Of a stretch of 58,044 bases of DNA, positions 33,349 to 44,866 are shown piece after piece. Numbering within the stretch: the stretch's first letter is position 1; the number at the start of each line of letters is the position of its first letter. Under the pieces are notes generated by a model. It worked only from the letters and a program-made list of their open reading frames with translations. It searched no databases and had not been told where the DNA came from. The translations under genes were made by a program, and so were the position numbers. The DNA comes from Spirogloea muscicola (Eukaryota > Streptophyta > Zygnematophyceae > Spirogloeales > Spirogloeaceae), in contig WELB01000056.1 in assembly GCA_009602725.1 (NCBI GenBank), positions 170,465 through 228,508 of the forward strand, written 5' to 3'.

Positions 33349-35308
33349 TCAGGCTGCTTGGAGATCCTTTAATCTAGTCATAATAGACTCTGGTGCTGGG
33401 CTTCCTGTCTTCTCTTTGTACTCGTCCTCAAGGGCCTGCACAAAGAGCAGGCAGGTAAACGAAGTTCTTAGAACTTTGATACTTCTGCAATTTAGCAGAT
33501 AAGTATGCATGGAGCACATCTCATGCTAGATCCTTCGAAAGTCTGTCTACCTTCAACTCCTGCTCAATTGTCCTGAGTACGTCGTCAGTCATGCGATCAT
33601 GGTACAGAACACCCTGCAGCAGCACAGCAGTCAGCCTTGACAAGTCTCAATGCTGCTCTGCAAGCACCACCAGTAGCCTTTGCAATGCAATGCTAAGCTG
33701 AAATAACACAAAGAAGGGCAACCGAGATACTTCTTTACTTACAGAAGAGGGGCTGCAGCAACAACAACAAAAGAGCATGACCTTGTCATTTTTCTGGCCA
33801 GAGCATTCTTAGGCAGAAAAAGAGAGCAGCCATGATTCACACCTCAAGGTGGTCAAATTCGTGCTGGAAAATGCGGGCCTGCCACCCCTTCAGGTTGAGG
33901 CTGAACGCCCGCCCCTTCACATCCTGTGCCTCCACCTTCACACCAATTGGCCTCTGCGAGTGCGAGCCTCGCCAGCGTCAGCAAAATGGGGCCCGGGGAC
34001 TTAACGGCGCCCCTGCCGAGCAATGATCGACGACACTTTATTCCTTGGATTTACTGATTGTCCTTCAGCCTTTGACAAAGAGACCTCCTTCTATACCAAG
34101 CAGATGGTAATGAGGTCCTGTAAATTTTAAGGACTAACAGAGCCCTTCGCTAGTGCTGGCAGTAATATTGGGCAGGAGTCACACCTCAACATCAGCCTCA
34201 ATCATTGGGAAGGAGAGGCAGCCCTCGGCAAAGAGATCCCGGCCCTTGGCGTACTTCGTGATGCGAGGATTGGCAAGCACATACTCCTGGCCTTTGCCGC
34301 GCTCACCAGTTGGGTTGTAAACCATCAGCTGCAGGTTGACCCCCACTTGCGGCGCAGAGAGGCCAACGCCATCGGTCCTGCCCACGGGGCCAGCAGAGAC
34401 AGCAGACTCAATTATCCATAACCCAAATCCATCTGTGGCATATAAACTGAGGGCTGCACAGCTTATGACATGATCAGCAATCATTGCCTATACCTGTACA
34501 TGACGTCGAGGATCTCCCTGACAAGCTCCTCCAGCTTGTCGTCAAAAGAGCTGATGCGCTTGTTCTTGGCGCGGAGCACTGGGTCTGGGTAGCGCACAAT
34601 CTCCAGCGGCGTCCGGAATTGCAGCGGGCCAGCTGCGTTGGAACGCAGAAAGCCTCAAACTCGTATGCGATTGCTGACAGCTGCTTTGATAGTGTCGTGC
34701 GGGAGATCTCTACTCCAAGTGATGCAGGACATGCGAGACAATAGCTTTGGTAAGCTAAGAGTAGCTTGGAAGGTTTTGGTAGTCTTGGTAATTGCTGTTG
34801 GTGGGTTTTTGTACATTTCTGCACAAAGCCTTTCCCGCAGGACCTTCGTACTGGAAGTGAGTGTCAATAAACATATCAAAAGGCAGCTTAAGACACCCAA
34901 ACATTGTCCCGGCACATGTGCGCAACAATTGAGGGCCACGGCGTTTGTGCCCTGGGATGCAGCCAGCTAACCGCATGCTAATTCACAAAGCATGCCCTGG
35001 AGGCCGTGGAGGGGACGCGCAGGACTTGTCCTTATAAGTGTACACTTACAGTGCTATTGAATATATGAGGAGTGGAAAAAGGTGCAGCCCGTGATTTAGG
35101 GTTCTTAAGGTCCACCTTATCAGTTCAGGGTTTGGCTCGCGGTGGGATTATACGGATGGGTACCGGCGTTGGCCTCCTCGCGCAGGCTCTCCATCTGCGT
35201 GAGGAAGCCGCGGCGGGCGGCCGGCGGCGCTGGGCGGCGACGGCGCGGCGGCGGCGCCNTCACTAACCGGCGGCAGCAATGGGAGTCTATCAGTGGTAAT
35301 GAGGCCAT
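33349..35308 (-). CDS. PDF1B: Peptide deformylase, type 1B (organellar), 6 exons
   Basis: Removes the N-formyl group from plastid or mitochondrially made proteins. Exons (minus): 35308-35164 (leader MASLPLIDSHCCRR... with RRRR and an N at 35259), 34632-34494, 34377-34185, 33953-33843, 33613-33551 and about 33473-33349; junction phases agree. Conserved: FRTPLEIVRYPDPVLRAKNK, motif 1 GVGLSAPQVG, motif 2 EGCLSFP (metal-binding Cys), motif 3 QHEFDHLEG (HExxH), then LYHDRMTDDVL and ALEDEYKEKTGSPAPE, which are characteristic of plant PDF1B. All metal ligands and the catalytic Glu are present. The first ATG (35308) is 148 nt from the ATG of the divergent GHL10 gene. Intron 1 has AACCCTAAA motifs. 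Confidence 0.93.
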
Positions 35309-35455
35309 TAGCGGTCCCAAGAGCTCCTAACTGCCAGGGCCTGCGGTGGTCAAGGCTGGCGGTTAGTAGCCAATGGGTTGGGTTTAGCTCGGCGGTGATC
35401 AGGTCTCCCGCAGCTGCCAGCGCCCGCCGCGGCGGCAGCGGCGGCGGCGGCCGCG
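35309..35455. promoter_or_regulatory. Probable bidirectional promoter between PDF1B and GHL10
   Basis: Only 147 nt separate the two divergent start codons. The right half is CCG/GGC-rich. No TATA-like box is obvious. Shared regulation is an inference from the spacing alone. Confidence 0.45.
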
Positions 35456-35552
35456 ATGCTGTGCCCGTACGAGGGCGAGGACCCGGCGTTCCGCCGCGCC
35501 GGCCGCCTGCCGAACCTGGTGAGGAGGACGGACCCCCGCCGCCGCAGCGTCG

Positions 35553-35587
<35 letters not shown>

Positions 35588-38500
35588 TTGATCGCCACCC
35601 TGCGCTGTTGTCGAGCAGCGATACGGCGACCAGACGCGCGCCCTGTGGGTGACGCGCTACGACTTCCGCACCGCCGCCGACGTCGCGGAGGTCGTGGCCA
35701 ACGCCGCCGACGCCGGCTTCAACCACGTCTTCTTCCAGGCGAGGCCGCGCCGCGCCCAAACCCTAAACCTTAACCCTAGACCAACCCCAAACCCTTACTC
35801 TAAACCCTATAACCGCTTCCAGAACGTGAACCTTCATCCATGTCGCTGATGCGCAGCTGAAGCTCACCTTAGAGCACTTGCTAGTGTCCCAGAGGCTGCT
35901 CCTTGGAGCCCCCCCTGTCGTAGTTGTAAGCCTCGCAGCCTCTGGCGTGCAATTGAGCCCTGAGAACCACTTCTGGCGCTGTAGGATTACTGCAAATATC
36001 AAGGTCGCAGGGCCAGCGCTCCCATTAGATGTACATCATGGTCAGACTGCTTCAGCTCGTCAAACACGAACAGTGTGGTGCATGTCATTGTGACGGTGGA
36101 GGGCCCCAGCTAGTTCCCTGGTCCCCAATGTTAATATGGTCTAGAATCCTGACCTCAGAACCCCAAGCCTAGGCAGCTGCAGCGTCAGGGCCAAACCTGC
36201 AGTAGAGCTGGCAAGCCTTGCCATGCCAGTTCGTCGGCAGCTCGGCGACAGAGGCAGTTGCGTCTTAGCAGCAGCTCGTGCACAGATTCTGTGGAGATCA
36301 ACTCTATTCCAAAATTTGAACAATTCTTGTTGATATCTAGCTGCAATATTTGTTGATATAGAAAGTTGTGGTCTAATGCAAGACATTTGCCTGGAGCACG
36401 TCCATACGAGGACGTTCTGACTTGGACGGCAAGTCCTGGGCGCTGCGCTTGCTCAGGTCCGGGGCAACGGCACGGCGCACTATGCTTCCAGGGTGGAGCC
36501 CTGGTCGGAGGTGTACGACTACAGAAGCCCTGGGTTCGACCCCTTGGCGCTTGCGCTGCGCGAAGCCCACGCGCGCAACATGGCCCTGCACGCCTGGGTC
36601 AATGGTGAGCTGACGACGCTGTGCCTTAACTTGGACAGTCACTGAAACCCCAGATCTGGGCATTGTAGAGATGATAATTGTAATGCATAGATGATCACAG
36701 CATTCTGCTGTCCACCTGAGTTTGTAGAAAACATTGGGATGAGTATTACGAGGTGGACCATGAGTCGGTCATGTAACAGTGGTCCATCTGTCAATCAAAA
36801 TCCCAAAAAGTTTAAGTCTTGAGTAGCACTTGTGCCAACGTTGTCAGAAATTGTTGGCTACTGGAACTTTATCAAATTGACGGCGAAAATAAAGTCCATT
36901 TTCACTAAGTCAATGTTGTCCTCCACATTGTTCCTATTTGGAGTTGTTGAAGGTCCTCAGGAGCAGTATCTCTTAACAAATACTCAAAGAACATTCCAGA
37001 CATTCGTCTCACACAAAGTCATTGTGTGGCTCAGTGATGCCAATGTGGAGGGGCCTGCACCCTCCTACATGCCCTGACCAACTGTACAACAGCCACCCCG
37101 AATGGAGTTGGTATGACAAGCAGGGTGTCCGCCAGGTGCTCATTTCCTCCTCATCTCAAGCCCCATGAATGCTCACTATTCTGATAACCTACTTCATTAT
37201 CTAAGATCCTAGTCGTATACCTTGAGCCATTGATCCTGCATTGCTTACCAAAGATGTCAGACTCAGCTTGCTTGCAAGTCGTCACATGTGGCCAAGTGCT
37301 TACTCCTTGTGACGCAAAGCCTAGCCAGCACTCTCCTGAAGTTTGTCAGCCACTGCATTTGACATCATCCTTTGTCCAACGGTTCAGATAGAGGTTGACC
37401 CAAACAGCGTGCTTAAGTGATAGGGGTCATCTCTGATATGATTTGATAGCTTTGAATCAGGCGCCCCAAAGGAGCACCTCAACCCTAAACCCTAACCCTA
37501 AACTCCTAAACCGTAAACCCCCTAAACCCTAAATCCTAAAACCTTGTCTCCTTGCTGTCAGGCAGCCGCTGAACAAGGGATTCTACGTCAGCCTGAACCC
37601 TTGCCTGCCCGAGGCCCGCCGGCACATCGTGGACGTCTGCCGCGACCTGGTCGGCCGCTACCAGCTTGACGGGCTACACCTGGACTACATCCGCTTTCCC
37701 AACGAGCTGCCTGTCCTGAACGGCAGAGAGTACTCCCAGGACAAGGTCATCCAAAGCATTGCACGCCAGGATCGATGCTGTCATTGAGGTCAAAAGGAAG
37801 GGCAGAGGTCTGGCATGGGTGCTATGGCGGAGGAGGACATGTCATTAGGAGAGCGAAAATGACAACTTTTCGTCACAACAGGTTGCTTCAGTGCCAATTT
37901 ACTGACTGTCAAGGGTAGTGACATCCAGGGGTCGTCAGCTGACTGACTGACCTTCTTAAGTCATCAGTGAGTCCCTACTCTGTTTTGGTTTATCAGTATG
38001 TAACAGGTCTGACACATACTTAAGCTGCCCTGTTTGTGCATCCAGCGGACATTGGAGTTGTTCAGGCTGGACACGGGGCTGTCCAGCCCAGAAGCGTGTC
38101 CTGAGGTCTGGGACCAGTGGAGATGCGACAGCGTCACGGCGCTCCTGAGAGACATCCGGAGGGCAGCAAAGTCCATCAGGCCCCAGTTGGTGCTGACAGC
38201 TGCTGTCGGCGTCGAGCGCCGGCAAGCTCTCAGCAAATTCCAGGTTTGTGGGCTTCTGCAGATAGTACACCCTTGTACCATGCCATGCGGATTATATAGC
38301 TGGCACTAAGACCTTGCCAAAAATATATACCAGATCAAATCTGCAGAAACAGTGCAGCAAAGGTTGTGATGGCAATGTGGGGCGTACTGTGCATTTTCTG
38401 ATTTTCTTGTTTTCTTGTAACATTAACCCCTTGCATGTGAGTTGAGCCACCCGGTGATTGGGCATGTGCACCGTCAAGGAATGTGTTGTGCATCTGACAT

Positions 38501-40164
38501 GGTGAGCCCCCTTAAGCAGTATTAGTATGTAAGGGTTTGTCTTGGATTCAGAACGTAGTGGGGTGGCCAGCTGAGGTGCAGCGAACTTGCCATGTTACTG
38601 GCACAGGCAGGATGTGGAAACGTGGTGGAAGGAGAGGCTGCTTGACGCGGTTGTTCCCATGAACTACACGGGCTGCCACAAGACGTACCGGGCTCGTGTT
38701 GAGCGAGAGTGGCGGATGGGCGTGGACCGCAGCACCCCTCCAATGTCGGCTGCAGATCCTCGCAGGTATGCCATCCGACTGTTAGTGAACCATTAGTTTG
38801 GTACTATGATAATGTCATTCTAAATTCTGCATCCGACTAAATCCTCGGATCCAGTCCTGTATCCTAAATGTGGATGGAGGCAGTGTGTCTCATGTCACCG
38901 TCATGTGCCTTGTATATATGTTGCCGAAGGCATACTTGGAGATAGAAGAATGTAGGCAAAATTTGTTATCCTTAACTGATGTGTCCTGGAAATAAGGAAG
39001 ACTCAGTATTGCCCTTGAAACTCTGACCATGCACTTTCGGTTTGTGACGTCATCTTGAGTGCAAACATACAGGCATTTCTTCAGGAAAAAGTATCTGCAG
39101 GATAGGCATGGGCCACGCCAGCTGGTGGAGGAGAGCACTGTCACCAAGCAGTGGGCAGCGCCACCGCAGCCAGCCGTCATCATGGGCAGCAGCCTGGACC
39201 ACGGCGACACGACGCTCCACCAGAAACAGCTCATGCTCGCACTGCAACGCTTTGGCCACTTTGCCGTCTTCTGCTACTCAAGCCTCTTCAAGGACCCAGT
39301 CCAGCCTGCAGTGAAGAAGGTAGGCTTACTTCACGGAAATGTGCAATGTAATGAGCAGAGGAGGATTGCTTGGAGGATTAGGAAACGCATCCCATTGTTG
39401 GCACATGCTTTGCAAGCTTGGTGGAGTTGGTTGTAATGTTGTGTAATGTTGTTTGTTGTGCACTTTGAGAATTTCACTGTTTGTGTCACAAATCACATTC
39501 TGATCATTGTTGTACAAAATCATGGCAGGGAAAGCGGCAGGGTGCGGTCCAGCAGCGGCGGGAGGTGCTCGTGCCATTCCTACAGGTGCTGGCGCGAGCC
39601 TCTCACGTGCTAAGCCCTGCGGCCGGCTCGCTGCGGGTGGCTGCCCAGCCATTTCAATCATCCGTGCATCCAGAGGAGTCAGTGTTCGCCTTTGACCAGC
39701 TCAAAGTTATTGCTGTGGCACCTGGAGTGCTCGCGGAAGCTGGGGCTGGCAAGAGAGTGGCGCGGACGTGGGGTGCCGGGGTGGGCGGCCGGCGGATTGC
39801 GGCGCCGGACGGCGAGATCGTGAAGCTGAGGCGGCGGACGTGGCGCAGGAAGCTGCTGATGGAAGAGCGGCAGAAGGAGGCGATGTGGGACGGGGTTGTG
39901 CACGAGCAGAGCACGATGCGGAGGGCCCGGGAGCGGCGGCGCGACGAGGTCTTTGCCAAGGCCGGAGACACGGTTTGTGAGGCTGACGCAGTCAAGCACG
40001 AGGGGAGGGCAATGCCGTGGATGGGGCAGCATAGTCATAGCCACGGGACGCTGAGATCTGTACAAGGCAGCAGGAACGTGAGGTCCGGCTGGGTGGTTGG
40101 TGAGGGTGTGCACTGGGAGGCAGAGAGAATGAGTGCAGCAGTGCAGGCAGGCGAGGCTGAGTAG
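35456..40164 (+). CDS. GHL10 (DUF187) glycoside-hydrolase-like protein with long C-terminal extension, 9 exons
   Basis: Related to bacterial YngK-type GHL10 hydrolases, thought to act on polysaccharides or cell-wall glycans; substrate unknown. Exons: 35456-35518, 35619-35738, 36457-36604, 37035-37135, 37566-about 37745, 38046-38243, 38611-38765, 39073-39319 and 39530-40164. Barrel blocks: ALWVTRYDFRTAADVAEVV, AGFNHVFFQ|VRGNGTAHYAS, GFDPLALALREAHARNMALH, AWVN|VMPMWRG, LYNSHPEWSW, GFYVSLNPCLPEARRHIVDV, YQLDGLHLDYIRFP, WDQWRCDSVTALLRDIRRA and VVPMNYTG. The second intron has a GC donor (TTCCAG|GCGAGG) and begins with telomere-like repeats. No signal peptide is seen. The last exon adds about 200 Arg/Ala/Gly-rich residues with no family I know. 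The family is mostly bacterial, so an old transfer is possible, but multiple introns show it is fully nuclear. Confidence 0.8.
35755..35812. repeat. Interstitial telomere-like repeats (CCCTAAA variants)
   Basis: Degenerate AACCCTAAACC, AACCCTAGACC and CTAAACCCTATAACC units immediately after the GC splice donor of GHL10 intron 2, in the coding-strand orientation. Confidence 0.85.
37481..37543. repeat. Interstitial telomere-like repeats (CCCTAAA variants)
   Basis: AACCCTAAACCCTAACCC followed by variants such as CCCCCTAAACCCTAAATCC just upstream of the 3' splice site of GHL10 intron 4. This is the best match to a plant-type telomere repeat in the window. Confidence 0.9.
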
Positions 40165-41039
40165 AGAGTGCTGAAAGCACAGAGGAATTCCAACACTATT
40201 TGACATGCAGCTGCCGAAGCAAGGACCTTGAAGCTGTCAACAAATCATTTGGCAAGCACTTGTTGCCTCAAAACAACTTCAAGAAGCTGGGCTTGGAGAC
40301 TTGTAGTCGTGCATATTGAGCATGTCATCAAGGATCAAGACTTGCTGATGCATCCCTTGTGCGACTTGTGATTTGGCAACTGTGACTGGCAAAAGAATGG
40401 GCTCCTATTGTCCTATGAGACCAGTCTTGAGCAAGATGAAGCTCCACAGCTTCATCACAAGATCAGGAGGCGCTTGGCTCAGCAGCAGCTTGCAGGCTTG
40501 CCGAGTTGGGCCCCCGGTGCTTGTGGGCAGATTGCACACTAGTCTTGCCAAGAGCTGTGCAAGGAGGCACTTCTCCTGGAGGCAGAAGCGGCAGGCTGAG
40601 ATACTCGCTCTTTTTCTGAAAGTGACATCTCGGGTGCTGCAGGAATAGGCTCTTGATTTGGATAAGAGGTTTCGTTGCTGTGCAACAGTGATCTCTGACT
40701 GCCACTTTCACTCTTGCGACGTGTTGTGGGTACTTGTCAGCTTATCGAAAGTCACTGTATTGCCTGCTTCCTCCCATGACACGGATGTGTAAAGGGACCA
40801 GCCGAACTTGGCGGGCATTGACAGTAACGGTCAATCTTTTGCTGCGGTGCAATCTGCATGAGAGGGCGAGTAGCACACAACCACTTGGGGTCGTCCAGAA
40901 GGGGCAACACACATAGGCGTTTGCAGTTACAGCATTGGAGCTGCGTGAGAATGCAATAGGAACAGCCACATGCGGTGTACATTTGGGGAGTTCAGAGGCT
41001 GCTTGACAATGCAGAGGTAGACATGGATTGACGGGCATA
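40165..41039. other. Downstream flank of GHL10, no gene seen
   Basis: Open frames are short and none has a recognisable block. It probably contains the 3' untranslated region of GHL10 at its left end. Confidence 0.4.
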
Positions 41040-41870
41040 GATATAGTAGCGGGCCCCCAGCTAACACATGATCAGTAACAGAAGTTACAGACAATGACGT
41101 GATCAAGTTAGTGGATGACAACCCTTAAAAACTGACAGCCTGGCGGATGTCGTTCTCCTCAGAGCATCCGATTGTGGTCCTGGACTTCTTGTACACTAGC
41201 ACATGTAAGTTGTGAAGGGCCCCAGAACAGATACTCAGGAGAGCATTAAAATACAACGTAAATGGTCGATAGTCATAAGCATAAGGAACCGGGCGGATAT
41301 TGCATTCTTGGGAGTAACCGAGTCCCACCCTGGACCTCTTGCACGTTCTAACACTGTAGCAAGACCAATAAGGAGTAGACAGCACTTGACTCACAGTACT
41401 GGTCAAGGAATGTGAGTCAAGCAAAACAGGCGGGGTGTCACATTAGGGCCTGTGTAGGGTTGCTGACGTGGCCCCTCGCATGTGTGCACACTGCAGGCCC
41501 CAGATGACCGACGATCAGTGGTCAACAGACGATGATGGTCACTGCTTAAGGACCATGCATACTGGGAGCTGGACACACTTTGGCAGTACGTCTCCTCATG
41601 AGTCCCACAATGCTGAGATAGCGCCTCATGGTGTGAACAGACTGCAGCAGGCCCCAGCAGACCGCTGATCAGTAGATATCGGTAAAACACATGGCGGTCC
41701 AAGGTCTATGACCTTGAACGGGAACCTGGCGGGCTTCAAAGGTCGTTAAATGCAGAACGTCTTTTGGTGGGTTTGATGCAGTGCTGACACGGTGACTCGC
41801 GTCATGAACACAGTGCGGCGGCCCCAGCAAGCAGATGATCAGTAGGGACCGGTCAACAGACATTGGATTT
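41040..41870. repeat. Degenerate tandem repeat, unit about 150-170 bp
   Basis: The motif GGCCCCAGC-(6-10 nt)-GATCAGTA recurs at about 41052, 41496, 41653 and 41822, often followed by GGTCAACAGAC (spacings 157 and 169, with about 444 before). Between the first two, GGATGTCGTTCTCC...GGTCCTGGACTTCTTG (41141) is echoed 150 nt later as GGATATTGCATTC...CCTGGACCTCTTG. Units are strongly diverged, so this is an old satellite-like array. Confidence 0.65.
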
Positions 41871-41929
41871 CAAGCATGAACATTTTCAGTGTTCGGCTTC
41901 GTTTTCTTGCGCCTCCATGCCTGTCAGAC

Positions 41930-42260
41930 CTTGTTCATGATTTTTTGGGCTGGCATCTCACAGTTTGTCAATTTCTTCTCGAGCTGGCTTTTCACAGCTC
42001 TCACCCCCTCTGAGAGTTTCGTAGCTGCTTAGATTTCTTATTGGTAAGCTTCCATCTGAGGTCGTCTCGTGTCTAGCTGTGTGGTTTCCTTTCCCTTTTT
42101 CTTCTGGCTCTTTGGACCTTGACCATCGGTTTTGGGCTGGCCTTTCCCTGTCTGTGGGCGAGCAATTTCTTCCAAGTGAGCCACTTCCTCTCCCAGCCAT
42201 CGCCCTTTACTGGAAGAGCCCATCTGCTTTGGGCTGGCCTCTCACAATTGTTCTCACACA
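41930..42260 (+). mobile_element. Retrotransposon 3' tails in plus orientation (cluster L)
   Basis: The family hairpin half GGGCTGGC occurs at about 41948, 42134 and 42230, and a variant GAGCTGGCTTTTCACAGCTC at 41980. The 42134 copy runs on through CCTTTCCCTGTCTGTGGGCG to AGCAATTTCTTCC, the expected 3' terminus. Only tails remain, with no coding part, and they are more diverged than the 30-kb array. Confidence 0.55.
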
Positions 42261-42971
42261 GGCCACTGCCTGGCGTCCGAAGAAACATCAGCTCGTCGAT
42301 CGTCGAACAGCTGTTGCTCGGTCGAGATCCCCGGATTTGATCATGCGTCGTCCGAGTGGGCAGTCGTTCCGACGCTGATGCGGCGCTCCGGGGGCGCCCA
42401 CATGCAACCGTACGGCTCGGGCGCCACCTCCGCAGGGAGGGGCGGGGCTGTGGGCAGCACCTGGGTCCCAGGGCTGCGGGCGGCAGAGAACCGTCGCGTA
42501 GCGCGCTAAAAGCCCCGGCTCTGATGCGCGCAGCTGCCGGGCGCGGCAGCGGCGCGCCGCGGCGGCGGCACGTGGCGCGGCGCCAGAAGCAGGGAGGCCA
42601 GCGCGGCCGTGTCGCGACAAAGCGCCAGGTGGGCACGTGGAGCCCTGGGCTCCACGTGGCGGCGCGCGAAAGCGACAAAGCGGGCGCGGGCCCGCTTGGG
42701 GCCCCCCCTGCCGAGCTTCCTCATAGGGCCCCCCCCCCCGGCGCCCCGCCATGGAAGCGGGCCCCCGAGCTTCCCGGCCCCCCCCCNGCCCGCGCTCATC
42801 CTTGAGCCGATCCCACCTTGTGCTCGTTCCTCCAAGCCTGTGTCTCCCGCCTCGAGCGCCCGCTTCTGCGCCGTGCTCCCGCCTTCTCGCTCACTCGCTC
42901 GCTCCCTCGCTCGCTCGTCTCTACCGATCGCTGCACCCTACGGCTCGGTGAGAGGGCCCCGCCTGGCTGCC

Positions 42972-44322
42972 ATGGCCATGGAGGTCGCACGCCTGCACGG
43001 CGAGATCCTGCTCCGCATCCAAGAGGGAGGCTACGGCGCTGCGGCGCCGGCGCTGCAGCCGTACGCGCTGCCGACGCCGCGGACGTGGAGCGCGCCCGCC
43101 AGCCGCCGCAGCTCCTTCGACATCGCCGACGGCGTCGCGGGCTTGGAGCTCGGCTTCGCCTTCGGCTGCGGCGGCGGCGGGGAGGAGGAGGAGGACGACG
43201 AGGTGTGCGGCCTCGCGGCCACCGCCGAGCGCGCGGCGTGGGCGACGCTGGCCAGCCCCACGCCGCGGGCCGCCGCCGCCGACGACGACGACGGCTGGGC
43301 CATGCCCGGAGCCGCGGGCCCCGCGTCGGACTTCGAGATGGTGCGCACGTTGGGCCTTCCTGTCTCAGCCTTCATAAGCCTTACTTGCCTTCACTGAGAC
43401 GTCTCAGCACTATCAGAAGCCACTTACTTGACGACTGACGAGCCGCTCCACCGTTTGATTGCGTGCCTTTCAGATGGCCAGCGCCGCCATGGGCTTCTCG
43501 CGGGACCTGGAGGCGGAGCTCTGCGGCCTGCGGAAGCTGGGCGCCGCGTCGCGCGTCCGGCGCAGCGCCAGCCTCGGCTCCGCGGCGTCCTTCAATGGCG
43601 GCACTGGCACTGCCGCCAGCAGCAGCTTCAGCACGCCGTCCTGCTCCCAGGGCTCCTCCCCCACGTCGGTGCTCGCCCAGAGCGGCGCCTGGGACGCCGC
43701 CATGGACGCTGCCAAGGCGCCCGAAGCCAAGGCCGCCTGCCATGGCCGCCACGGCAGGGACCGCCGCGGCGCCAGGCCGAGAGCCGCCGCCGGCAGCTCC
43801 ACGGTGCCGCCCCTCCGCCGGACCTCCAGCGGCCGCCAGGACGCCGTCCCCAGCACCGGCACTGGCGTCTTCATCCCGCGCAGCATGCAGCCAGCCGACC
43901 TTGGTCTCGTGCAGCGCAAGCCCGGTATGCCCTGCTTCCAAGAGTTCCTTGAGTATAGTCACTGAATGATTTGTACAGTAAAAGACTTACTTACTATACT
44001 CATGCTTGCATAGCAGATACAAGATTTCTAGCTTGAGCGGAACCCAGATGCAATCTCAAACACTCGGCAGATGTATCGGCTTGCTCGCGTTGCCATGGTG
44101 GTCAAGAAGCCGTCACTCCTTCACGAGCATCCCCAGGCGCCTGACCTGCTGCTGTGTCTGTCTGCTCCTCCAGCCTGCCCGGTCCTCCTCCCAGCACACA
44201 TCGTTGACGCTCTCAAGCTCAATGTCCAAGGCCGGCGCTTCACCTCAGCGACAGCCGACGGCGCTGAGATGACGTTCAAGGTGATTGGCAACAAGGGCGC
44301 CCGCACTGGAGCCCGGCATTAG
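42972..44322 (+). CDS. Conserved plant protein of unknown function with GTGVFIPR motif (3 exons)
   Basis: Exon 1 (42972-43340) starts MAMEVARLHGEILLRI and is rich in Ala, Gly and acidic residues. Exon 2 (43474-43924) has MGFSRDLEAELCGLRKLG, Ser-rich low-complexity sequence, and ends TGTGVFIPRSMQP...QRKPG. Exon 3 (44172-44322) reads PACPVLLPAHIVDALKLNVQ and ends GARTGARH; both junctions keep phase. The pairing of a TGTGVF-(I/L)-PR box with a following KP-x-C-x-VLLPA-x-(I/V)-V-x-ALKLN block is shared with a family of uncharacterised land-plant proteins, from memory and not checked. No membrane segment or signal is visible; much of the protein looks disordered. An N at 42787 lies in the leader. 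Confidence 0.65.
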
Positions 44323-44866
44323 CAGCAGCCCGCTGGTGGCGGTGATTACTAGGCATCATCACAAGCTCAAGGTGGTGCATCCCCTGGAATTGCACTCAGA
44401 TGGGCGCAGCATCAAGACAGCCAACGGGGCATGAGTGTACATAAAAGCTTTTGATCGAAAGCATACCGATGTGGCCCTCTATACTACATACTAGAAACGA
44501 CATAAGCAGCCGCACCGAGAACAGCACGACACGCTTAACAAGCACCATGGTCGGCAAGCACCGATGCTGCGGCTCGCCGCCGGCACATGGCTGCAAGTTA
44601 GCCTGACTGAACAATGTCAAGACTGTTCTGGGCTGGCAAATCATGCCCACTGCCCAATACAGACCACCACATCCTCAGAAGTTGGTAGCAATGCCATACT
44701 TGAGTCGTAGACTGGCGGCATATGCCGAGCCACTTAGATGCTGCCATCGTTCGCTGTACGCTCAAAAATTTTCATACTGAATGATTGGCGACCTCATCGA
44801 CCTCACCAAGACGCATTGCATGTACACAAGCCATGGGGTTGTGCTGCTGCTGTGCTCGCTTGGCCT

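Noticed and set aside
36525-36545. T-arm-like GGGTTCGACCCC as part of a tRNA
   Set aside because: It lies inside a well-supported GHL10 coding exon and has no other tRNA features.
39679-40206. Minus-strand 175-codon frame opposite the last GHL10 exon
   Set aside because: Shadow of a GC-rich exon; no conserved block and no splice context.
42288-42835. Overlapping frames on both strands upstream of the GTGVFIPR gene
   Set aside because: Proline/Arg/Ala-rich reads in a very GC-rich leader with an N; no domain and no agreement with the downstream exon.
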